DNA of 64,000 nt from Ridgeia piscesae (taxonomy: Eukaryota; Annelida; Polychaeta; Sabellida; Siboglinidae): assembly GCA_025642075.2 (NCBI GenBank), contig JAODUO010000053.1:261501-325500 (forward strand), given 5' to 3'. A program made the position numbers and the translations under genes. The stretch's first letter is position 1; each line of letters starts with the position of its first letter. This document shows, piece after piece, positions 22,401-64,000 of the stretch. A model generated the notes under the pieces. That model made no database searches. It saw only the letters and a program-made list of their open reading frames with translations, and was not told the DNA's origin.

Positions 22401-24080
22401 AATTTGTGAGTCCAAATGATATAGGCTGCAGTACTGCTGAACTATTATCTGTTGTTTAATATATTACGTGTATGAGTGTCAAGACGCTAGTGCAGTGCAA
22501 AAGGAAAATGTAGGTCTTCACCCAAATTGGGCCCCAGGGCGTCACTGGGAGTAAGGCGTCTGGCGAAGGGCCTGTTAGTAGGAAAGGTTATTGTTTTTAA
22601 GTGTTGATGAATTGATTTTGTTTCATTGGTACTGGCAGCCTATCAAAGGAATGGATCTAAGTTGTTGAATAACGTGACAACGTTACTTTCCGTCTAATTT
22701 ACGTAACTGCATATGTTTATAACTAATTTAATGTAGTTTGTAGTCGGCACCATTTTGATGAGCCGGTTGCAGAGCGGACTAATTTTGCCAAGTTTTGCAA
22801 GTTACTTTAATCTTGCATATGTTTTTATTTGGGGATTATATGTACTATATTTGTAACTAACTCAATTCAGTTCGCGTTTATTCTGGTCGTATAAAGTATT
22901 TGAAATACGCTTTTGTTTGAGTTGTGTTGGGGGGATTTGGGTTTCGCGCGCTTTTAGTGGTTGTTTACATAGGCGCCATTTTAAGGAACTGGTTGCTGTG
23001 CGATTTAATTTTGCAAAATATAGTTTAGGGTAAGTTGTTTGGAAAAGTTATTGGCGGGTTATGTTCTAAACGTGATACTATTGAACATCTGTGAATTTTA
23101 GTTTGCAAGAGCTATTAGATGTTATCCTGTTAGTGATAATAGTAGAGCCGGTAAAACAAAACGACTACACCTGACGCATGCGCTACGCTGATCCACCAGT
23201 GTATATTCATGACCGGATTATTCATGCCAGGTAAAGAATCGTTTACTGACATCCTGTGTCTGAACGCTCTCAGTCTATTTTCACTGCATGACCCCAGTGA
23301 TTTATGTGGAAAGTTCAGACCACAGAGCAATTTACACAGCACAGATAAGATGAACGGTTTCTGATAAAGGCGTCTTTTACAAGATTTGTATTTTGCTGGT
23401 TTATTTTTGTAAGTATGTCACTCAAAACAACTCCTTATTTGCAAAACATTTGACGGAATATGTTCTTTTGGAATGGTAAAACATTGACATTTTATTAAAT
23501 ACCTTGTTCAGGCTTTGAATAAATTGCATAAAACATGACACTACCAGTAACAGTATCTATAGAACTATCAGTTTATATGTATTTATGCCAATTAAACATG
23601 TTTTAATAAGTCTATTATCTATCATTTATTGTAATACAAGGCTACATAGTTATGTTAACTGTGAGACGGACTGTGGATAAACCTGAGTACAGCTGTATTC
23701 TGCACCTGTCAATATTTGAAAAATAGGTCATCAAATGCCTCTGTTTTTAACATTTTTAAATTGTCCAGAAATTCATATAATCTATTCACTGATTAGTTGA
23801 CCCGTAGCAGTCCTGCTCACTTTACCAGAGTAATAAACCTACATCATTTTGTTAGAAATAGACCTGCCTCGGGTTAGATGAATTTGCTTTCTGGAGCTGC
23901 TGTAAGTCGATCATTCATGTGTAAACCCGACCATCAAATATAAAAAATTAATGTTTTTACTCTTGAAGACAAATACAAATGTTAATTGCATATATGGCCA
24001 TATCGCACAAAAGTTAATATTCTGACCTTTTTCACAGAAAACCCACAATCACTTAAAATAAAAGGTGCATAAACTTGATA
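22401..24080. other. No recognised gene; partial internal duplication
   Basis: Two related blocks, at about 22745-22800 and 22970-23022 (CCATTTT...GGTTGC...GCG...TTAATTTTGC), suggest a diverged tandem duplication of about 226 bp, possibly the 5' UTR of LINE-B. A 70-codon minus frame at 23130-23342 is not recognised. Confidence 0.4.
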
Positions 24081-24084
24081 CATT

Positions 24085-24358
24085 CCTGGACACTGCTTAA
24101 AGCACTTCTTATTTCCTGTCTGATCTGTTCAGATGAACACCATCTCAACTTCTGTGGGAAACATTCAGCCACACTGTAACGAGTGAAGACTATTCGTACA
24201 CAAATATCCACCACTGTATATAGCCAGGAACCCGTTCATTCCATCAAGTGAACTGGGATAATGTAGACCGAACAAACTCACTCAAGGTTTGAAACAGCAG
24301 AACTGGATTTGAACTTGAGTTCTGTCGACTGAGTCTGACTCTCTGTCCCCTGTGTCAT
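24085..24358 (-). mobile_element. tRNA-derived SINE copy (minus)
   Basis: Shares the AACACCATCTCAACTTCT, AAGACTATTCGTACACAAAT and CCAGGAACCCGTTCATTCC blocks with the copies at 24383-24684 and 63848-64000. It is the reverse complement of the body at 13650-13926. Confidence 0.75.
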
Positions 24359-24382
24359 TATGCTCGACATGACAGAATCAAA

Positions 24383-24684
24383 GGTAAGTTCTTATATAGC
24401 GCAGTATCCTGACTGCTCAAAGCTGTTTTACACTTTATTTCCCTGGCAGACCTGTTCAGTCAAACAACATCTCAACTACTCTGGGAAGCATCCAGCCACG
24501 CTGCAATTAATGCACAAAGACTATTTGTACACAAATACTCACCATTGGTCTATAGCCAGGTACTCATTCATACAGCAAGGTAGAGTGAACAAACTTGCAC
24601 AAAGTTTTTTAACACTGCAGCACATGGGTTCTCTTAGTCGAGAGTCCAAACCTCTACCCGTGAACCACTGCGCTCTACGAGACA
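24383..24684 (-). mobile_element. tRNA-derived SINE copy (minus), next to RELCH exon 24
   Basis: The 3' end GGTAAGTTCTTATATAGCGC lies at 24383 and the tRNA-like head at about 24615-24684 (read on the minus strand: GCGCAGTGGTTCACGGG, then the anticodon-like arm). The head starts only about 15 bp after the 5' splice site of RELCH exon 24. Confidence 0.8.
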
Positions 24685-24699
24685 AAACAACAGACTTAC

Positions 24700-57912
<33,213 letters not shown>

Positions 57913-57922
57913 TTTCCGTGAT

Positions 57923-57928
57923 CACGTG
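57923..57928. promoter_or_regulatory. E-box CACGTG near the RELCH start
   Basis: GATCACGTGG lies 11 bp upstream of the RELCH ATG, so it is in the promoter or 5' UTR. Confidence 0.4.
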
Positions 57929-58820
57929 GACATTGTTGATTAAATTGAGATTTTCGCGTAGATGCTGAAGGTCTGTCATTTCCAACGTCTAACACAAAAT
58001 CACCGCTGGCCAAATGCATCGATAGGATCCCACACCGAGAGTATAATGTGTTCACTACCTTCGATTTGCAACTCTATATTGAAGAATTCGATATGCCAGA
58101 CTTATCAAAAAAATCTGACTCATGTTTAACAAAACACTAATTAATATTTGCATGTTTTCGTGAAACGTGAAAGCTCGTTTCGAACCCTGTGAGTCGTGAT
58201 CAACAGCATGATTTGAAATAAATTATATTTTCTTTGTGATTCGTGATTTAGGTATCATTTCTTCGTGAAATTTATGGAATGCCATAACCATAATATTTTC
58301 TCCATAAAATAAGAAATGGTATTTGTCAGTGTGAAATGTGAAAACACAATTTGTTTCCCTATGAATTAATGTTCATGTAAGGAACATAAACCTCAAAACG
58401 AATTTGTCATTATGCTCAGGATTTAATTAAGTATCCTTAATTGAACACGGTCTATGCTTTCAGCGCTACAATACTGCACGGCGCAATCCAAAATCATTGT
58501 GATAGTGGAGACGCACTCTGGCCAATGAGCTCACGTCATCCTCTTTCTCTTATAACAATTATAACTACTATTTTTGGCAAAACCACAATCCGATGAAGCA
58601 TTTCTATGTCAATAAGGAAATGGTACGATCCAGGGAATATCCATTTATTTCAATATACAGTAATCATGTCGTTATTTTTGTCTCATTTTGACATATATTA
58701 ATGCTTTTAATATTCCATAACATAACAGCAAAATGCCAGATTATACAAGTTAATTAGTTAAAGTTAAGAGAGAATGTCGCAATGCGAATTTTCATTGATG
58801 AATGTTGTAGGCGGCTTGAT

Positions 58821-58826
58821 CACGTG
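58821..58826. promoter_or_regulatory. E-box CACGTG near the CDT1 start, in ATCACGTGAT
   Basis: The ten-base palindrome ATCACGTGAT, 26 bp upstream of the CDT1 ATG, contains TCACGTGA, the core bound by MITF/TFE-type bHLH-Zip factors in animals. Confidence 0.45.
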
Positions 58827-58830
58827 ATAT

Positions 58831-58842
58831 TTTCGCGCGAAA
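58831..58842. promoter_or_regulatory. Palindromic E2F-type site TTTCGCGCGAAA
   Basis: A perfect 12-bp palindrome of the E2F/DP consensus ends 9 bp before the CDT1 ATG. CDT1 is a known E2F-controlled, S-phase-linked gene in animals, so the site fits its neighbour. Confidence 0.7.
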
Positions 58843-58851
58843 TAAACAAAC

Positions 58852-59670
58852 ATGGCCCAGCCGAGGGTCACAGATTTCTTTTCATCTCGTAAACGTAATC
58901 TTGATATACAACCGTCTAAGCGTCGAAAAGTGGTAATAGACGATGCTATAGAATCTGCAACAACCATAAAGCCGAAAGATAAGAAGCGTATTCGCGCAAG
59001 AACGTCTACACGAGTGAAGACCAACACTTCTAATTCGGTATCGGCTTGCCTTTTAAAACAAGCGAAGTCTAAACAATGCACTCAATCTTTAGCGTCACAG
59101 CTAGACTCTCATGTGGAAACAATTAAAACTGTAGAGTTATCAAATACTGCTAGCAGAGAATTAGTATCCAATGAAAAATCCGAGGCATCAGATTTCTTAT
59201 TGCCCGTAAATATCAGAAGTGTTGTCGCTTTGGGCGATAATAGGGGCCCTGCATCGAAGGATGGCTTCGTTTCCACACATGCTGAGGTAGACTCGGTGTC
59301 GACCGCCGCCTGTGATGATCACAGTGCTAGTCCATCTAGTACTCCCACCAAGCGTAGACTTAAAAACAAAACTGTGACTGTGTCTACGAAAAGAAGCAGG
59401 GTTACCAAAACGACGAGAAGGGATCTTATGTCAAGTTTAACTGACGCAACAGGAGAGGAGTCACAAAAGAAAAGCTTCAACTTCAAACCATTTACCCAAC
59501 TGCATGATAAAAAGGTGGACAGTGTTGAATTGGGAGTTGAATCACTTGTGACTTCATCACGAAAGAAGCTTCAGCCTCATCGACGGAGTGGTGATTCTTC
59601 TGATGATGGTAGCATCACCAAGCAATCATCACCCTGCAAATTTATATTCCGGGGAAGTCTTTCACCAAAG
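58852..59670 (+). CDS. CDT1: CDT1 exon 1, PIP degron and disordered N-terminus
   Basis: Residues 1-273, starting [16 protein letters not shown]. Ends in [11 protein letters not shown] with donor GTTGGT, phase 0. Confidence 0.92.
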
Positions 59671-61945
59671 GTTGGTTTTATTTATTAAATTAAGAGGACA
59701 ATTGATGTATGTTTATTGCATCCTAAATGTTATTTAAAATATACTGTTCAAACAAATAAATACATAATCAGTACAACACATTAGAAGGAATAGCTTCTTG
59801 CGAACCCATCCACACAAATGTGCAAAATGAGTTGTGGTTAGGTTGAACAAACTTTAAAAAAATACACGACCTGTCTACATGCGTTTGTAAGTGGATGGTT
59901 GCACAAAACACACTCAAAAATAATGTAGATTCCTTGTAATCTAAGGAAACAAATTTGTAGTAGGTGTATAATCCATGTTTATAGTTCTTCAAGTTAGGTA
60001 CCTTTAGGTGAATATATAAATATTTTTTACAAATATACATGAACTTCAGTGTGTGACCTTATTATGATTTCTGTCAGATTTCTTTGACCGACAAAGCTAC
60101 TACAGAGACAACAGCATCACCTGGGGGAGAACTCAAGGAGACTGACACATCAGCTACACAAGAGGCCAAGCCAAACTTGGCAAAAACAAAGAATATAAAT
60201 TCTATGAGTGTGAACAACACCGATAAGAGAGTGCAGCCAGCTACAAACGAAGTATTACCTTCATCTGAAGAAAGTTCAAGATGCAAACCACAAACTAGTC
60301 CAGTCAACGGTTGTTCACCAGGTCCATCATCAAAAACCAGGGCAAAAGAAGTAAGTTCAGTATTTTTGTAATGCAGTCTGATATTTCTGATGCAGTGTGC
60401 AATATAATTTGCTAAATATTTGTAAAATAAATAGGTAATTTTACTAATCACTGTCAAACTTTACATGTATACATGTCAGATGTCATCATCATTGTGCAGC
60501 TGTAGTGTCCCATGTTTGGGCGAAGGCCTCAGCATACTGTTTCCATGTCTGCCTATCTTGTGCTTCTGCCAGATGGCGCCCTTCCACTAGTCATCTAGTT
60601 CATCTCTCCATCAACATGCCAGTCTTCCTCTAGATCATTTCCATTTGTAGGGTTTCCAGATCTTTATTTATGTTTTTTATTGTATTTGTATGCGTCTGGT
60701 TCCTGGTAAATTTTTAATTTTATAATAATATTGGACACATAAACTCATCAGTTTGAGTGAATACTTGAAATATAAAACAAAAAGTAATATATTATTTAAA
60801 AAAATCACATTGTTATAAATTATTATCTTCTGTAAGAATGCATAGTGTGTGTTTTTAATAATGGACTGCTTTACCACGTGTGCGGTTGTAAGCTTTTATT
60901 TGGTTCACGTTACAATAAATTTTCATTTATTCTATATAATGCTTAGTGTTTTTAGTTTTGGAATATACAGTGTATAATTCCCCATCTTCTAACATAATAT
61001 GTTGGCAATTGGAAAAAGTAGTGGTAACTGTGTAGTAAATAAACTTGTGTTACATTTGATCAGCCCTTACTGTCCAAAACAGTCTCGGTAGACATGAGTT
61101 TCTGAATACACATACATAGAAGCCAGTCCCGATATGTATATGTAATTTAAATACACAGCCATCTATGCACACACAATTGTGACATGTATTTTCAAAGTTA
61201 GACAACATATTGGTGAAATAATGTTTTTGCTACTCAGATATTTACCATCAAAAACAGACTTTTCTCATCCAAAAACACGGGTCTAGATAAAGCAATGCAT
61301 GTCATGCTAACATTGTTATCCAGGTGTTGAAACTGGATGCAGTCGGCTTCCGAGAGAAACTTGCAGGGTGTGGGCAACTGTCTGAACTAAAGGCAAGACT
61401 CGCAGAGTTTGGCAAGGCAGCAAAGGCGACCAGAGAACGACAGACGAAGAAACTCATCCCCAAACTCACATCTCCTACAAAGAATGAGATCATCGACATA
61501 GAGAGGTTAGGATTGGTTTCTTTCATGGGCTCTGATTTCTTGTTGTGTTTTGAGAAAGATACTAAGAAAACCATTGGTTACCTGTCAATCTGTATGCAAG
61601 ATTGTGTCACGAACTTGCTAGTTGGTATTTCTATTAATAACTTATGACCAAAGTATTTGCAACATAAAATTGCTTATGCATTCAAGATATCTCGTTGTCT
61701 TTCAGTCCAAAGAAAGCTCCTGCATATGAACGCTTTCACTCGTTGGCTTCCCCTGTGCCACCTTCTCTCACTCTCCCGTACCATTACAAGGTTCTGGATG
61801 AGATGTTTCGTGGAGTTGACACAGTTGTCAGCATGTTGCATCAGCGCTCGGAACTGTGCACTTTTACCAAGTTAAAGGCTGCTGTGGAACTCATGGTCAG
61901 ACGGTAAGGCCATTAATCGTCTCTCACTTTGACTAGAACATTAAT

Positions 61946-61991
<46 letters not shown>

Positions 61992-63570
61992 TATATATAT
62001 ATATATTGACCTATATTTATTATGAAATGACAATTACATTATTACATTAATTTTAATTAAAATTATGTAGGAATATTATATATATATATTATATAGTAAT
62101 AAAAATTAATGTAATAATGATAATTATGTACATTTCAGTGAAATAAAATATTAGGTTTTCCTCAAATATATCAAATACTTTGAGCTACCGAGTGGAAGTC
62201 AATTTATTTATACTTAAAAACCTATCAAATAGTACACATCAGTTATCAATTAAATTGTTTATATATTCTAAGAACATGTTTCTTTTAAAAATCCTACAAC
62301 ATTAAACACATTAATTATCACATCTTAATAAACCAGTAGTTTGTCAGTCCGGTGTCCATTAATAAAGCTGTCGTTCATTGTTATTCATCGTTCTGTGGCC
62401 AATAATTATATAAAATTCTGCTTTTAGGACATTCGACGTGAAGAATCTCGGTCGCATAAAGGCGGTCTACCCAACAGCATACAAGTTTCGCCAAGAGAAG
62501 GGTCTGCCTCGCTTTGGGGGCAAGAATTCCGGATATCAGTTGACACTGGAAGCCATTCTGGAACACCCACAGAATGGTGATAAATTGAGAGATATTTTAC
62601 ATATTTAATTAACAGATGGTTCTGATGGCATACGCATTATTAATTAGTCCATTTTCCTCCTCAGTAGTGACAAGAAATATTAAAATAGTGACAGGAAATA
62701 TAAAAATTCCACTGATGATCACTTTGCATTAACTTCATATTATTCTTGTGAATTTTTTTTAAATTATGATAACATGTTTAAAAAAAATTGACTTCATCAT
62801 CAGCTTAAATGAATTTCATTTCAAAATGGTGTTATTACATACAAGCGTGCGTGTGTGTGTGTGTACGTGCGTATGTGTGTATGTGCGTGCGTGCATATGT
62901 GTGCACACAAAGTCTGTTTTGCGCAGTAACATTTTAAGTGATTTTTTTCAGAAGCCTCAGAGATTGAAAGTAAAGTCGGAAAAATCTTCAGGAACCAAGA
63001 AAGAAAACTTCACGGCAGCAGACTTACTGGAGAGAAAGAACGTTTTCCACAGAAATTTGATCGATATAGTTAAGAAACACCACAAGGTAATGTCATTCAT
63101 TGATTCCAAATCTCTTCCATGGATTCTGAATTTCTGAAGAAGTATTGAAACTTTAACTTTTGCTAGGGTTAGTTTTCGTGGAAGTGTAGCAAAAAAACTT
63201 TGCGACACATTGACTCAACATGAAATGGGGCATTGTACCATTTTCAGAATTAGCCCTCCTTTAATAGATTAGAAATTATTTTTATAAATTACAAGTGCAG
63301 CATAACTTATGTTTCACATGGGTTGTTATTTAATGGTCAAGATCAAGCATGCATAAAACAAACTTCATTAATCTACTGCAGGAATTCCTCGCAAAACTGG
63401 ATCGCCCACTCAAGGTACCTGACGATAAAATCACCAGGTGGCACCCCAAGTTTCAGCTTGATGAAGTTCCAGCGGTGGAACCATCGTCACTGCCACTGCC
63501 ACCGGATGTGACAACGTTCACAACAGCCAGGGATGTGTTGGACCAGGCCAAGAATAAGTTCACACCAAGG
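58852..63570 (+). CDS. CDT1: CDT1, DNA replication licensing factor (partial at C-terminus)
   Basis: Nuclear protein that loads MCM2-7 at origins with ORC and CDC6, inhibited by geminin. Coding exons: 58852-59670, 60078-60350, 61324-61505, 61706-61903, 62428-62576, 62952-63086 and 63382-63570. The N-terminus is a PIP degron (Q3, V6, T7-D8, F9-F10, basic R13-K14-R15), read by CRL4-Cdt2 on PCNA. A basic NLS-like cluster (SKRRK, 22-26) and an RRL Cy-like motif (168-170) lie in a disordered Ser/Thr/Lys-rich region. The central geminin-binding winged-helix domain spans exons 4-5 ([36 protein letters not shown]-like [12 protein letters not shown]). Exons 6-7 give [20 protein letters not shown] and [13 protein letters not shown]. 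The C-terminal MCM-binding domain is beyond the right edge. Exons 5 and 6 do not join in phase as read. Confidence 0.92.
60078..60350 (+). CDS. CDT1: CDT1 exon 2, disordered region
   Basis: Residues 274-364, Ser/Thr/Lys/Pro-rich. Acceptor CTGTCAG, donor GTAAGT, phase 0 on both sides. No conserved domain, so assignment rests on the splice sites and frame. Confidence 0.8.
60351..61323. other. CDT1 intron 2 with a small repeat fragment
   Basis: At about 60478-60650 a GC-richer stretch (AGTGTCCCATGTTTGGGCGA, TGCCTATCTTGTGCTTCTGC) looks like part of a dispersed repeat, possibly a LINE 3' end read in reverse, but it cannot be assigned here. A MITE M1 end lies at 61225-61292. Confidence 0.4.
61225..61292 (-). 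mobile_element. MITE family M1, terminal fragment
   Basis: CTCATCCAAAAACACGGG then TCTAGATAAAGC matches the terminal part of the 55662-55938 copy with several differences. Confidence 0.45.
61324..61505 (+). CDS. CDT1: CDT1 exon 3, coiled-coil region before the geminin-binding domain
   Basis: Residues 365-424: [20 protein letters not shown] then [17 protein letters not shown]. Acceptor ATCCAG, donor GTTAGG, phase 2. Confidence 0.9.
61706..61903 (+). CDS. CDT1: CDT1 exon 4, geminin-binding winged helix
   Basis: [20 protein letters not shown], then [20 protein letters not shown] and [20 protein letters not shown]. Strong family match. Donor GTAAGG. Confidence 0.93.
61951..62007. repeat. (AT)n microsatellite, CDT1 intron 4
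   Basis: TA dinucleotides with two AATATATTA interruptions; AT-rich palindromic sequence continues to about 62100. Confidence 0.9.
62428..62576 (+). CDS. CDT1: CDT1 exon 5
   Basis: [20 protein letters not shown] then [20 protein letters not shown]. Acceptor CTTTTAG. The only GT near the end (GTGATA at 62577) leaves phase 1, which does not fit exon 6. Confidence 0.88.
62577..62951. other. CDT1 intron 5 (or intron plus missed microexon)
   Basis: AT-rich with a GT/GC-rich stretch at 62845-62910. The flanking exons differ in phase by one base, so a missed microexon or a base error is possible. Confidence 0.4.
62952..63086 (+). CDS. CDT1: CDT1 exon 6
   Basis: [13 protein letters not shown], then [20 protein letters not shown] then VKKHHK. 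The frame is fixed by family similarity and requires a phase 0 start after TTTTTTTCAG. Donor GTAATG. Confidence 0.88.
63382..63570 (+). CDS. CDT1: CDT1 exon 7, last in window
   Basis: [20 protein letters not shown], then [20 protein letters not shown] and [13 protein letters not shown]. Acceptor CTGCAG, donor GTTAGT, phase 0; more exons must follow. Confidence 0.92.
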
Positions 63571-63847
63571 GTTAGTGATGTGATTCAGTTTAATCTAGTT
63601 TTTCTTCTCAGGGGTTGTTGCACGGTAAATGTTTGGTAATACATTAACCAGTATTGCGTTTGTCATTAACAGTTCTAGGTATAAAAGGATTAATGTTCAC
63701 AAAGATAAGCTATATTTGTTTACTGTCTCAGTTATGCTATTCATATTTTATATTAGCTGCCGAGATAAAATACTATGATTTCTCCTTCTGTCATTGACAG
63801 TGTTTATTTTACATTATGATAACTGTAATGTCATTTTTGGCTTCCAA

Positions 63848-64000
63848 TGGTAAGTTCTTATGTAGCACAGTGTCCACTCCTCTGGGTTGCTCAAAGTGCT
63901 TTACACTACTCTCTGGCAGACCTGTCCAATCAAACACCATCTCAACTTCTCTGAGAAGCATCCACCCGCGCTGCAATTAATGCGCAAAGACTATTCGTAC
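63848..64000 (-). mobile_element. tRNA-derived SINE copy (minus), cut by the window edge
   Basis: GGTAAGTTCTTATGTAGCAC, then CTGGCAGACCTGTCCAATC, AAGCATCCACCCGCGCTGCA and AAGACTATTCGTAC. The same family as 24383-24684; the tRNA-like head lies beyond the right edge. CDT1 intron 7. Confidence 0.85.

Larger units (their letters stand above)
57913..58851. promoter_or_regulatory. Shared bidirectional promoter region, RELCH and CDT1
   Basis: The 939 bp between the divergent ATGs contains no frame or repeat of note. Regulatory-looking words cluster at both edges: a CACGTG near each start codon and a TTTCGCGCGAAA next to CDT1. No TATA box in an obvious position. Divergent head-to-head spacing under 1 kb suggests shared control, but transcription starts cannot be placed. 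Confidence 0.6.

Noticed and set aside
23130..23342. 70-codon minus frame as a possible RELCH exon
   Set aside because: Sequence does not resemble the RELCH C-terminus; probably repeat-derived.

Overview
The window is eukaryotic nuclear DNA: AT-rich, intron-rich, with GT-AG splice junctions, CR1-like LINEs, tRNA-derived SINEs, MITEs and a very high load of minisatellites and microsatellites. The gene set (RELCH, CDT1, a divergent peptide-type class A GPCR) and the repeat types point to an invertebrate animal, most likely a lophotrochozoan such as a mollusc. The species call is inference.

Two conserved genes dominate and are arranged head to head. RELCH (RAB11-binding protein with LisH, coiled-coil and HEAT repeats; KIAA1468 orthologue) runs on the minus strand from its ATG at 57912 down to 24700. 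I resolved 24 coding exons giving 1069 codons in continuous phase. The C-terminal part of the protein was not found and either lies further left unrecognised or is outside the window. CDT1 (replication licensing factor) runs on the plus strand from 58852. Seven coding exons reach 63570 and the gene leaves the window on the right. The 939 bp between the two ATGs act as a shared promoter region, with a palindromic E2F-type site next to CDT1 and a CACGTG E-box close to each start codon.

Left of RELCH exon 24 is a repeat-dominated region. A 36-bp minisatellite of about 100 copies (9.93-13.59 kb) is followed by a SINE and a single-exon GPCR on the plus strand (13965-15014). A minus-strand CR1-like LINE with a hydrophobic 2A-like segment, PHD finger, endonuclease and RT (about 15.06-22.40 kb) is split by a nested plus-strand CR1-like LINE with an SGNH-esterase ORF1 (16.17-19.97 kb). 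A truncated LINE lies at 4.09-5.45 kb.

The most unusual structure is in RELCH. The 3' splice site of exon 9, about 36 intronic bases plus the first 24 exonic bases, has been tandemly amplified about 75-80 times (43.07-47.45 kb). Every intact copy therefore carries a branch-point-like CTGAT, a pyrimidine tract, CAG and the exon start. Other RELCH introns also carry long minisatellites pressed against, or close to, the 3' splice site (exons 19, 21, 22). The array upstream of the GPCR also carries a pyrimidine tract plus CAG in nearly every unit. Introns further contain a piggyBac-type MITE, a pogo/Tigger-type TIR element, a 280-bp TIR MITE family, a foldback palindrome and LINE tails.
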